Notes under the pieces: model-generated
Seen by the model: the letters and a program-made list of their open reading frames with translations, nothing else
Database searches by the model: none
Told to the model about the DNA's origin: nothing
In this document: in pieces, positions 1 through 6,451 of the stretch
How positions within the stretch are numbered: the first letter of the stretch is position 1
Layout of the letters: the number at the start of each line of letters is the position of its first letter
Position numbers and translations under genes: made by a program
Source: Bacilli bacterium
GTDB lineage: Bacteria; Bacillota_I; Bacilli_A; RF39; UBA660
Reading direction: 5' to 3'
NCBI GenBank assembly: GCA_017473105.1
Contig: JAFUNE010000004.1
Coordinates: forward strand, 1 to 32,667
DNA: 32,667 bases

Positions 1-72
1 TGCCATTAAGATTTAGTCGAACCAAGGGTTCGTTTATTCATAGACTTGGTACGAGATGTATCAAGTTTTTTT
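1..72 (+). promoter_or_regulatory. Leader RNA copy A with terminator (5' end cut by window)
   Basis: This is a structured leader just upstream of the coiled-coil gene. A hairpin CGAACC/GGTTCG (18-23 with 27-32) is followed by a terminator hairpin CTTGGTAC/GTATCAAG (45-52 with 58-65) and seven Ts (66-72). The first bases, TGCCA (1-5), can pair with TGGTA (47-51), the left arm of the terminator, so an antiterminator would compete with it. Copy B at 370-468 keeps the same layout with compensated stem changes. This looks like a transcription attenuator or riboswitch of unknown ligand. The part upstream of base 1 is not visible. Confidence 0.6.
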
Positions 73-99
73 GTAAAAATAAGGAAGGAAATGAAAACT

Positions 100-354
100 A
101 TGGAAAGAAATAATTTTGATAATAAAATTGAAGTTTCTAAATATATATTTTCAGAAGCTGAAGAACGTTTCGCTGAAGAAAATGCTAGAAAAACAAGATA
201 TGTTCAAGAACATTCTGAAGATTTAGAAAAAAGATGTGCTCAACAAGCACAATATGTTCAAGAACGAGCTGATGAGTTAACAGAAAGATTTGTACAAGAA
301 TTACAATACAAACAAGAAATGTTAGACAACTTGAGCAAAGGTAAATCAAGATAA
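100..354 (+). CDS. Short coiled-coil protein of unknown function
   Basis: I do not recognise a named family. The product is 84 residues from the ATG at 100, which I prefer because AAGGAAGG (81-88) sits at a good distance; ATG 91 is too close to that site, and a TTG at 46 would lie inside the terminator hairpin. The protein is almost all charged helix, with Glu, Gln and Arg dominant and no membrane segment or signal peptide. It carries an 18-residue repeat starting with YVQE or YKQE at DNA positions 199, 253 and 307 (54-base period), which suggests an extended coiled coil. It shares its leader RNA with the Nudix gene downstream, so the two may respond to the same signal. Function is unknown. 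Confidence 0.6.
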   Translation: MERNNFDNKIEVSKYIFSEAEERFAEENARKTRYVQEHSEDLEKRCAQQAQYVQERADELTERFVQELQYKQEMLDNLSKGKSR

Positions 355-369
355 TAATCAAATAACAGA

Positions 370-468
370 AAGGTGTAAAAACAAAAATTGGGAATTGCCT
401 TTAAAATCGTGCCATTTAGAAATAATCGAACTAAAGTGTTCATTGGTACATAAGTATCAAGTTTTTTT
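370..468 (+). promoter_or_regulatory. Leader RNA copy B with terminator, upstream of Nudix gene
   Basis: This is the second, complete copy of the leader. It shows AAAGG...CCTTT (370-374 and 398-402) enclosing an A-rich stretch, then GTGCCA (410-415), a hairpin GAAC/GTTC (428-431 with 438-441), and a terminator TTGGTAC/GTATCAA (443-449 with 454-460) followed by seven Ts (462-468). GTGCCA can pair with TGGTAC (444-449), which would prevent terminator formation. Compared with copy A, the hairpin loop and stem length differ while pairing is kept, and the terminator stem is conserved. The GGTGG core and NACC context of a T-box are not present. Ligand unknown. Confidence 0.6.
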
Positions 469-486
469 ATAAATTATAGGAGATGA

Positions 487-915
487 ATGATGAATATGGA
501 AGAAAAAATAATAAATGTAGTAGGTACAATGTTTTTTAAAAATGGTAAGCTTTTAATTGATAAACCAAGAAAAAGACCAACATTTCAAATGATAGGTGGA
601 AGCGTAGAAATGGGAGAAACAACTTTACAAGCTGCTATTAGAGAATGTTATGAAGAGTTAGGAGAAAAAGCAATTTTTGATGAAAACAACTTTGAATTTG
701 TAATGGATTTTCAAGAAATAGCAACAAGTGACCAAACTACTAAAATCCACTTTTACGTATTTAAATATAATGGTGAACTACAAGGTGAAATAACAACATC
801 AGAAGAAATAGAAGAATTTATGTGGTTTGGAATTAATGATGATATGAGTTTACTATCTAATACTTTAAAAAATGAAGTAGTACCATATTGTATAAAAGAA
901 GGATTAATAAAATAA
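487..915 (+). CDS. Nudix (MutT-family) hydrolase
   Basis: The product is a 142-residue single-domain Nudix hydrolase, a family that cleaves nucleoside diphosphates linked to another moiety in the cytoplasm using Mg2+. The Nudix box is complete: G38, E44, R52-E53, E56-E57 and G59 fit GX5EX7REUXEEXGU. The substrate cannot be read from the sequence; candidates include oxidised nucleotides, ADP-ribose-type compounds or capped RNA. AGGAG at 478-482 serves ATG 487 or, with better spacing, ATG 490. It stands alone between leader copy B and a strong terminator. Control by the leader suggests conditional expression. Confidence 0.88.
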   Translation: MMNMEEKIINVVGTMFFKNGKLLIDKPRKRPTFQMIGGSVEMGETTLQAAIRECYEELGEKAIFDENNFEFVMDFQEIATSDQTTKIHFYVFKYNGELQGEITTSEEIEEFMWFGINDDMSLLSNTLKNEVVPYCIKEGLIK

Positions 916-917
916 TT

Positions 918-953
918 AAAAACGCTCTGATTTAAAAAAATGAGCGTTTTTTA
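918..953 (+). terminator. Intrinsic terminator after Nudix gene
   Basis: A stem AAAACGCTC (918-926) with GAGCGTTTT (942-950) is followed by Ts. It separates the Nudix gene from the nucleotidyltransferase. Confidence 0.85.
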
Positions 954-980
954 TGTTATTATAATTTCAGGAGTGATAGT

Positions 981-1943
981 ATGGATAGTATAAAACTAAA
1001 AAAGACTATTGATGAACTTTCAAAATTAATTAATATAAGTGAAGAACAAAAACAAAGTTTATTTTATAAATATCTTATTATGGATGAAAAAGAAGTTATA
1101 AAAGAATTAACTCAAACTTCATATAGATTATTTAGTAATAATCAAGAATTATATGATTCATCCCTAACTATTATTAGAAACATTAATCCGCAAATATGTC
1201 CGTCACTTGATGAAATGAAAAGTATGCTACATAAAATGTTTTCAAATGAAATACAGGGTAACATGTCTTTAGAAGAAAATCACCAATTAATAAATGAATC
1301 ATTAATAAAATTTACCACATTATTTAATCAATATGGAATTGATTATTACATTGTAGGAGCATTACCTTGTTTTATTAAAACTGGTCAACAATTATTTAGA
1401 TATCATGATGATATAGATATAATGGTAAATGAAGAAGATATTCCTAAAATTGCTGAGATTATGGATTTAACAGGTTATAAATTTTATGATGATAGATTTC
1501 CAAGTATTGAAAGATTTTATGAAATGAAATTAACTAATCCCCCTCATACTGTTTTAGCTCAAAATCCAAATAATGAATTTCATTTAGGTTTCTTCACTTT
1601 TAGACGAGAAAATGATAATTCAATTACAATGACAGAGTATTCACACAGATTGGGAAATAATACAGTTATTGTTGATTTATTAGAAAGAAAATCTACTCCA
1701 ACGGGAACTTTATTAAGATATGATGAAACACCCACTACGTATTTAGGAACAGCATTTAAAACAAGCACGATTGAAAGTGTATATAATTTAAAACAATATA
1801 CAAAAAGGCCTAAAGATATTACTGATATTCAAAAATTAGAACCATTTATTGATAGAAAAAAGTTAGAGGAATTAAAGCAAAATCCTAATATTCCTATTGA
1901 AACTAAAAATATTGAATATAGTAATCATTGTAAACATAGATAA
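981..1943 (+). CDS. Nucleotidyltransferase-fold protein
   Basis: The product is a 320-residue protein with a Pol-beta/AbiEii-type nucleotidyltransferase core in its second half. The metal-binding pair is in HDDIDIMV (D144 and D146), preceded by IVGALPCF (residues 124-131) where the fold normally has its glycine-rich GG/GS turn. A later RPKDITDI segment (about 267-274) matches the helical tail seen in aminoglycoside or lincosamide nucleotidyltransferases and stand-alone MNT proteins. The N-terminal 100 residues are helical and unassigned. CAGGAG (969-974) supports ATG 981. It could be an antibiotic-modifying enzyme, an antitoxin-type MNT, or an abortive-infection component; no HEPN or AbiEi partner gene is adjacent. 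The GALPC turn is unusual and may alter activity. Confidence 0.68.
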   Translation: MDSIKLKKTIDELSKLINISEEQKQSLFYKYLIMDEKEVIKELTQTSYRLFSNNQELYDSSLTIIRNINPQICPSLDEMKSMLHKMFSNEIQGNMSLEENHQLINESLIKFTTLFNQYGIDYYIVGALPCFIKTGQQLFRYHDDIDIMVNEEDIPKIAEIMDLTGYKFYDDRFPSIERFYEMKLTNPPHTVLAQNPNNEFHLGFFTFRRENDNSITMTEYSHRLGNNTVIVDLLERKSTPTGTLLRYDETPTTYLGTAFKTSTIESVYNLKQYTKRPKDITDIQKLEPFIDRKKLEELKQNPNIPIETKNIEYSNHCKHR

Positions 1944-1959
1944 AGAATAATGAAAGATA

Positions 1960-2012
1960 AAAAACAAAAATTGGAAATCACTTTTAAAATCATGACATCT
2001 AAGTGTTAGTTA
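1960..2012 (+). repeat. Degenerate third copy of the leader RNA
   Basis: The stretch resembles copy B from its ACAAAAATTGG core through AAAATCATGACATCTA: ACAAAAATTGG is identical, and an AAAG...CTTT pairing is kept. The antiterminator segment reads ATGACA instead of GTGCCA, and no terminator hairpin with a T tract follows, so it is probably a decayed copy. It may mark loss of a former leader-controlled gene. Confidence 0.5.
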
Positions 2013-2063
2013 ATATAAAATTTGATGTGAAATTATCAAATTATTTTAGAAGTTATTGTGAAA

Positions 2064-2139
2064 ATACTTGTATTAATAAATTAACATATTAATAGAAGAA
2101 CAATGTCAAAGAAAAAAGACATTATTAATACAAGAGTAT
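2064..2139. repeat. Long inverted repeat with nested hairpin
   Basis: ATACTTGTATTAATAA (2064-2079) pairs with TTATTAATACAAG-AG-TAT (2122-2139), perfect apart from a two-base bulge. Inside it, AATGTC (2102-2107) pairs with GACATT (2118-2123). The right arms overlap, so the two helices compete at their edge. There is no T tract, so it is not a standard terminator. It may be an RNA switch, a protein-binding site, or the scar of a small mobile element. Confidence 0.6.
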
Positions 2140-2213
2140 GAAAAAATAGTTTTAAGAATTATATGTAAAAAATATTGTTTTTTATATCAGAGTTAATAAA
2201 ATAAATTTTATTA

Positions 2214-2222
2214 TGTTATAAT
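2214..2222 (+). promoter_or_regulatory. Extended -10 promoter for DUF3137 gene
   Basis: TGTTATAAT is an extended -10 box 28 bases upstream of the start codon. Only a weak -35-like TTAATA lies near 2193. Confidence 0.5.
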
Positions 2223-2250
2223 CAAATAAATACATATTGAGGTTAAAAGT

Positions 2251-2748
2251 ATGGAAAAAAATATAAAAAAAATTCAAATAATACAAGATAGAATTAGAAA
2301 AAAAACAAAAAAATGTTATAAATGGGGAGTGATTATTAGCTTAATTATATTTGTTATAACATTTGTAATTTTACTTAAATATATTGATATTTTTGAGGAT
2401 TATCAAGCTTATATAGGTATTTTGTTTATGGAAAGTGTAATATGTTTTGCTTTTGTTGTTGCAACTAAAAATACAGTAATCGGAAAAGACAAGCAATTAC
2501 TAGAAAAAAAGTTTAAGAATACATTTGTATTAGGTGAATTAAAAAATGTATTTGATGACGTTGAATATTATCCTAATGAAGGATTTTCTGAAAAATATGT
2601 TAAAAGTATTGGTATGATAAATACATATGATAGATATTATTCAAATGATTTAGTATCTGCAAAATATAAAAATATTAAATTTGAGCAATCAGATATTAGA
2701 ATAGAAAAAAAGAAACTGATAGAGATGGGGAAACATCATACGATATAA
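2251..2748 (+). CDS. DUF3137 protein, N-terminal part (frame interrupted)
   Basis: The product is 165 residues and forms the front half of a DUF3137-like membrane protein. Two hydrophobic segments lie at about residues 26-42 and 54-70, preceded by a basic helix. The conserved part, from GFSEKYVKSIG to the YKNIKFEQSDIR segment, is typical of the family. Family identity stops at residue 154, and the last residues (LIEMGKHHTI) are out-of-frame sequence. The rest of the domain continues in the -1 frame at 2712-3188. The junction falls at A AAA AAG (2706-2712), in the phase needed for -1 slippage. It is either a programmed frameshift, a homopolymer error or a pseudogene. The role of the family is unknown. 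Confidence 0.72.
   Translation: MEKNIKKIQIIQDRIRKKTKKCYKWGVIISLIIFVITFVILLKYIDIFEDYQAYIGILFMESVICFAFVVATKNTVIGKDKQLLEKKFKNTFVLGELKNVFDDVEYYPNEGFSEKYVKSIGMINTYDRYYSNDLVSAKYKNIKFEQSDIRIEKKKLIEMGKHHTI
2706..2712 (+). other. In-frame A_AAA_AAG slippery heptamer
   Basis: The zero-frame codons are GAA (2704), AAA (2707) and AAG (2710), so A_AAA_AAG lies in the correct X_XXY_YYZ phase. After -1 slippage, translation resumes at 2712 as ETDRDGETSYDIKFLGKLM, joining the downstream frame. The -1 frame is open only from 2700 (TAG at 2697), and the zero frame stops at 2748. No strong stimulatory hairpin or upstream Shine-Dalgarno-like sequence is evident. Confidence 0.5.
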
Positions 2749-2765
2749 AATTTTTAGGAAAACTA

Positions 2766-3188
2766 ATGATATTTGATTTTAATAAAAAATTTATGGCAAA
2801 TATCCAAGTAGTAAGTAATGGTTTTGAAGCAAGGAATTTACCATATCGTAAAAAATTTGAAAGTATTGAAATAGAGGATGAAGAATTCAATAAAATGTTT
2901 TCAGTTTATTCAGATAATCAACATGATGCATTTTACATTATAACGCCACACTTTGCTGAAAAATTAAAAAATATAAGTTTAGATCTGAATTGTGAAGTGA
3001 TGTTTTGTTTTATAGATAGTAGATTATACATATTTGTGAATAATTACGAAAATGCATTTGAATTTAATACATTGGAAGAAATAGATAAAGAAAGAATTCT
3101 AGATAGAATAACAAAAGATATTGATTATATAATAAGTTTTGTAGATGAATTAGATTTAGAAAATGATATATTTATTAATGAAAAATAA
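2766..3188 (+). CDS. DUF3137 protein, C-terminal part (frame interrupted)
   Basis: This 140-residue frame holds the rest of the DUF3137 domain, including FSVYSDNQHDAFYIITPHF, which matches the conserved YSDDQ...YILTP core of the family. The homologous reading frame extends upstream of the ATG to 2712, so the annotated ATG at 2766 is probably an internal Met. An AGGAA at 2756-2760 could allow independent initiation, but that may be chance in such A-rich DNA. Joined to the N-terminal part by a -1 shift, the protein would be about 312 residues, near the usual family length as I recall it. A terminator follows at 3231-3263. Confidence 0.7.
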   Translation: MIFDFNKKFMANIQVVSNGFEARNLPYRKKFESIEIEDEEFNKMFSVYSDNQHDAFYIITPHFAEKLKNISLDLNCEVMFCFIDSRLYIFVNNYENAFEFNTLEEIDKERILDRITKDIDYIISFVDELDLENDIFINEK

Positions 3189-3230
3189 ATATTTAAGAGA
3201 ACAAATTTTCAACTTGTAAATATGAAATAT

Positions 3231-3263
3231 AAAAGCACTCAATTATAAAATGGGTGTTTTTTT
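3231..3263 (+). terminator. Intrinsic terminator after DUF3137
   Basis: AAAAGCACTC (3231-3240) pairs with GGGTGTTTTT (3252-3261) through ten pairs including two G-U, and runs into Ts. Confidence 0.8.
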
Positions 3264-3540
3264 AATATTATATTAAAATCAAGATAAGATAATATGATAA
3301 ATATTTATAAAAAACATAGATAAATTAATACTATCAAAACAATCAGTACCAAAAGAAGTGATTATAAAAGAGAAGAAAATTTATCGTAATAATACTTATT
3401 TATAGATAAGGTAATAATAAACATGTTTAATATATATTTATAAAGAAAATACATTAATTTTAACAGAAAACCAAAATATACAGTAACGTTCAAAATGAAA
3501 CTTTTCTTATCAAATTGTTATGATTACCTTATAGAAATAA
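3264..3540. other. Gene-free interval with inverted repeat; possible small RNA
   Basis: No reading frame with a ribosome site is visible. ATAAGGTAAT (3406-3415) is repeated inverted as ATTACCTTAT (3523-3532), enclosing about 107 bases that include a palindrome TAAACATGTTTA (3418-3429). A terminator follows at 3541-3570, although the upstream gene already has its own terminator at 3231. This could be a small RNA gene ending at the second terminator; no clear promoter was identified. Confidence 0.4.
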
Positions 3541-3570
3541 AAAATATGACGCCTAAAGTGTCATATTTTT
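3541..3570 (+). terminator. Orphan intrinsic terminator
   Basis: AAAATATGAC (3541-3550) pairs with GTCATATTTT (3560-3569), ten pairs with a T-rich end. No gene lies immediately upstream. It is nearly symmetrical, so it could work on either strand. Confidence 0.75.
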
Positions 3571-3579
3571 AATTATGAT

Positions 3580-3608
3580 TTTAAATTTTTTAATTGATAT
3601 AGTATAAT
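3580..3608 (+). promoter_or_regulatory. Promoter of the three-gene surface operon
   Basis: TTTAAA (3580-3585), a 17-base spacer and TATAAT (3603-3608) lie just upstream of the ribosome site AAGGTGAT and ATG 3626. The leader would be very short. Confidence 0.5.
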
Positions 3609-3625
3609 AATAATAAGGTGATATT

Positions 3626-5332
3626 ATGAACATAGGATACTTTCTACATAATGGTGAAAAAATAATTATATCCAAAAAAGATGATAAGTATGCATTTAAA
3701 AAAGAAAGCAATACTGAATTTACACAAGAAGAAAAAGAATTATTAAAAAATGTTAACAACTTGTTAACAATAAAAAGAGAATCATCTAGATTTATAAAAA
3801 AAATAAGATTAAGTAAAACCTATGACTTATATTATGATACAAAATCAAGAAACTATTATTGGATACCAGAAGATAATATATATGATGAAAAAGATAATAG
3901 AATCCTAAATTTTCAATATAATCACCAAGAAGAAATATTAGAATTTGAAAATTATCCAAACATAGAGGATAGCAAATTCTATAAGAAAATTTTGAATTTT
4001 GGAAAGAAATCACTTGTATTATTTTTAGCTTCATCAATTGCTTTATCAATGAATTTTCCAACAAAAAAAAATGATGAAGTAATTGAAACAACACCAGAAC
4101 AAACAATTTCGTATGAAGAAACAATATTAAATGAAACAACACCATCAACAGAGAATATAATTATTGAGGAGACTATACCAGAAGAAAGTGTTGTTGAAGA
4201 AACAGTACCAGAAGAAACACAAGTTGATGAAATAATATATATATATGATTTTAAAGATGTTGAAGAAGCAATTGATAGAAATCCTAATTTGACAGAAGAA
4301 GAAAAAAATATAATTAAAAGTACTAAATTTATATATGATGAAAACTATATGTATATGGATATGGAACTAGTATTAAGTAGACTAGAAACATTAAAAATAA
4401 TATATGATTATAACTTTGAAAATAGATACACACAAGGTACATATAGTATAACTGATAACGTAATAAAATTAAGAAATAAAACAATAAGAGGTGCCCTTCA
4501 AGAATTTATTCATGAATATTTACATATGCTACAAATATCACATAACAGCTTCTTAATGGAATTAAGTAATCAATTTTTTACAAATGAAGTTATAATGAGA
4601 TTGCATAATGATAGATTAATTGAAGACTATTATTTCTATGATAACTTAGAAAATAAAAGAATAATAAATGGAAAAGATTACACTCAGTATAGTGATTCTG
4701 AAAAGTATAATCTTTTATGCAGAGATAGTGTTTTTGAAAGAGGGTACATGGGATATGCTGGGATATATTACGTACTTGCAGAATTATTACCAGAAGAAGT
4801 ATTAAGAGCATATCAGTTTGATCCCGGTAATCTAGAAATATTAGTAACAGGACTTGAACAAATAGAACCAAACAAAGATTTTTACAAAGCAATCAATTTA
4901 TTGGTATCAATAGGAGAAATAAGGAAATATAATTATGAAACTTTAAACTGGGAGTATGCAAGTGACATAGGAACGCAATTTGTACTTCTTAATGATTTTT
5001 ATAAAAGTGTAAAGGGAGAAAATATTATAGATAATCCTGAATTATTATTCTTTTTTATGATAGATGATACATCAATAATAGATAAAGAAGAATTAGTTGG
5101 AGAAGAATATAAAATTTTAAATGAATTTGCAAGAACTTATAATGATAAATTTAAAATAATGATATTACCAAAAACATATTTATCAGATATAAGAAGTAAT
5201 TCTGTAATTGTATATAAAGAGGAACAATTGATAAATTCACCTGTAAGTTTTGTACCAATAGATGAAAATTTTGAAAGTGATTATGAATATTTTAGAAACA
5301 ATTATCAGACAAGCGAAGAAATGACAAGATAA
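3626..5332 (+). CDS. Membrane-anchored extracellular HEXXH (zincin-like) protein
   Basis: This 568-residue protein is not a family I can name. Residues 1-127 are a charged cytoplasmic region with no clear domain. A membrane helix at about 128-144 follows the basic KKILNFGKKS, so the C-terminal part should be outside. Residues 150-201 are a low-complexity Glu/Thr/Pro linker with repeated EETVPEE-like units, as in wall-spanning stalks. The exported domain has QEFIHEYLHMLQ, a zinc metallopeptidase HEXXH motif (H296, E297, H300). E312 or E321 could be the third ligand of a gluzincin. It is first in an operon, 13 bases ahead of the WXG/NlpC-P60 gene. It may be a wall- or protein-cleaving surface peptidase; catalysis is inferred from the motif only. 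Confidence 0.65.
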   Translation: MNIGYFLHNGEKIIISKKDDKYAFKKESNTEFTQEEKELLKNVNNLLTIKRESSRFIKKIRLSKTYDLYYDTKSRNYYWIPEDNIYDEKDNRILNFQYNHQEEILEFENYPNIEDSKFYKKILNFGKKSLVLFLASSIALSMNFPTKKNDEVIETTPEQTISYEETILNETTPSTENIIIEETIPEESVVEETVPEETQVDEIIYIYDFKDVEEAIDRNPNLTEEEKNIIKSTKFIYDENYMYMDMELVLSRLETLKIIYDYNFENRYTQGTYSITDNVIKLRNKTIRGALQEFIHEYLHMLQISHNSFLMELSNQFFTNEVIMRLHNDRLIEDYYFYDNLENKRIINGKDYTQYSDSEKYNLLCRDSVFERGYMGYAGIYYVLAELLPEEVLRAYQFDPGNLEILVTGLEQIEPNKDFYKAINLLVSIGEIRKYNYETLNWEYASDIGTQFVLLNDFYKSVKGENIIDNPELLFFFMIDDTSIIDKEELVGEEYKILNEFARTYNDKFKIMILPKTYLSDIRSNSVIVYKEEQLINSPVSFVPIDENFESDYEYFRNNYQTSEEMTR

Positions 5333-5345
5333 TAAGGAGGTAAAA

Positions 5346-6440
5346 ATGGATACATCAAAAATGAACGATTCAGTTACGAATATAAATAATTTAGGATTTG
5401 ATGATGTATGGAGTGGTTCTGCATATGAAGCGCAAAGAGAACAATTAACATCAACAATGGACAAATTAAATAAGTGTATTGAGGATTTAAATAAATTTGA
5501 TATAGTTTTACAAAAAAGAGATGAATACGTTGAAATATGCACAAAAATAGCAAATTTAAGTAAACAAAAAGCTTCATGTGAACAAAGTCACAATGAGGAA
5601 ACAATTGAAAAAGGATGCGGAAATTGCTCATCATTATCAGCTCAAATCAAAGCATTAGAAATAAAGAGACTAGAACTAAGAGAAATAATAATTGCAATGT
5701 TAGCAGAATTTGTAGGAATAGATGCAGAAATAGCACCACCAGCAGATTTAACAGCAATAGGTGATGATATATTAACATTCGAAGAACAAAAAGCATTATC
5801 AGAAATTTATATGGCAATGCCACCAGGAAACATCGCAGAAAATTTAGAAGGAAAAGTAGATGAAAATGGTGTTGTTATTGAAGATGGATATGCATATATT
5901 CAACAAAGAATAGATGAAATAAAATCAAAATATACGGGACCTGAAAGAAATTACTATGTAGCAATGGAAGTTATAGAATTAAGCATTTTAGCAGGAGTAA
6001 GAAGTCCATATGAACATAATGGAACATCCTGTAAACCAGGAATGGAAGCAAGTGAAGCTACAAGAGCACCGGTTGATACAAAATGGTTAAGTTTAGGAAT
6101 TGACTGTAATGCATTTGTTTCAATGGTTATGTTTGATGATGAATCATTACAAGGATGGTTAGAAGTTCAACAATTCCCTGAAGCACAACCAGTATTAACA
6201 TTTGATGAAGCACAACCAGGAGACATATTCTGTAACGGAGGACACGTAGGAATAATAATGTCAAATAATCCTGAAACAGGAGAAGTAATAATATGCCATG
6301 CATCATCCCATAATAACGATATGAAATATGAAGTTGTAACATATGAGGAATTAGAAAGCCAAGGATATTCTGTAAGAAGAATGGATAGAACATATGTATC
6401 CTCAAGACTTCAAAAAGAATTAGAAAATGAGAACCAATAA
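5346..6440 (+). CDS. WXG100-like N-terminus fused to NlpC/P60-like peptidase
   Basis: The product is 364 residues. The N-terminus is helical with a central VWSGSAYEAQ (W22, G24), the W-x-G turn typical of ESAT-6/WXG100 proteins and LXG effectors, and helices continue to about residue 125. A cysteine cluster C65, C78, C91 and C94 (CGNC) lies in this region. After a linker, the C-terminal domain has the NlpC/P60 or CHAP pattern: nucleophile in GIDCNAFV (C254), GGHVGI (H300) and CHASSH (H318). It lacks a Sec signal peptide, so type VII-like export is suggested, but no EssC/YukB gene is in the window. AAGGAGG supports ATG 5346. A peptidoglycan hydrolase role is inferred. It is the middle gene of a three-gene operon. 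Confidence 0.72.
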   Translation: MDTSKMNDSVTNINNLGFDDVWSGSAYEAQREQLTSTMDKLNKCIEDLNKFDIVLQKRDEYVEICTKIANLSKQKASCEQSHNEETIEKGCGNCSSLSAQIKALEIKRLELREIIIAMLAEFVGIDAEIAPPADLTAIGDDILTFEEQKALSEIYMAMPPGNIAENLEGKVDENGVVIEDGYAYIQQRIDEIKSKYTGPERNYYVAMEVIELSILAGVRSPYEHNGTSCKPGMEASEATRAPVDTKWLSLGIDCNAFVSMVMFDDESLQGWLEVQQFPEAQPVLTFDEAQPGDIFCNGGHVGIIMSNNPETGEVIICHASSHNNDMKYEVVTYEELESQGYSVRRMDRTYVSSRLQKELENENQ

Positions 6441-6451
6441 AAAGGTGAAAT

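Larger units (their letters stand above)
1944..2250. other. Gene-free interval, 307 bases
   Basis: No coding region is supported here. It holds the decayed leader copy (1960-2012), a long inverted repeat (2064-2139) and an extended -10 promoter TGTTATAAT (2214-2222) for the DUF3137 gene. Confidence 0.6.

Noticed and set aside
1..40. Partial tRNA on either strand
   Set aside because: The GGTTCG segment is part of a short hairpin; no acceptor stem, anticodon arm or CCA arrangement can be built.
1..72. T-box riboswitch
   Set aside because: TTGGTAC recalls part of the T-box, but the AGGGTGGNACCGCG core, specifier stem and an aminoacylation or amino-acid gene downstream are absent.
46..99. Upstream extension of the coiled-coil gene from TTG 46
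   Set aside because: It runs through the leader's terminator hairpin and T tract, and the ribosome site at 81-88 points to ATG 100.
199..324. CRISPR-like repeats
   Set aside because: The 54-base periodicity is in-frame coding repeat of a coiled coil, without spacers.
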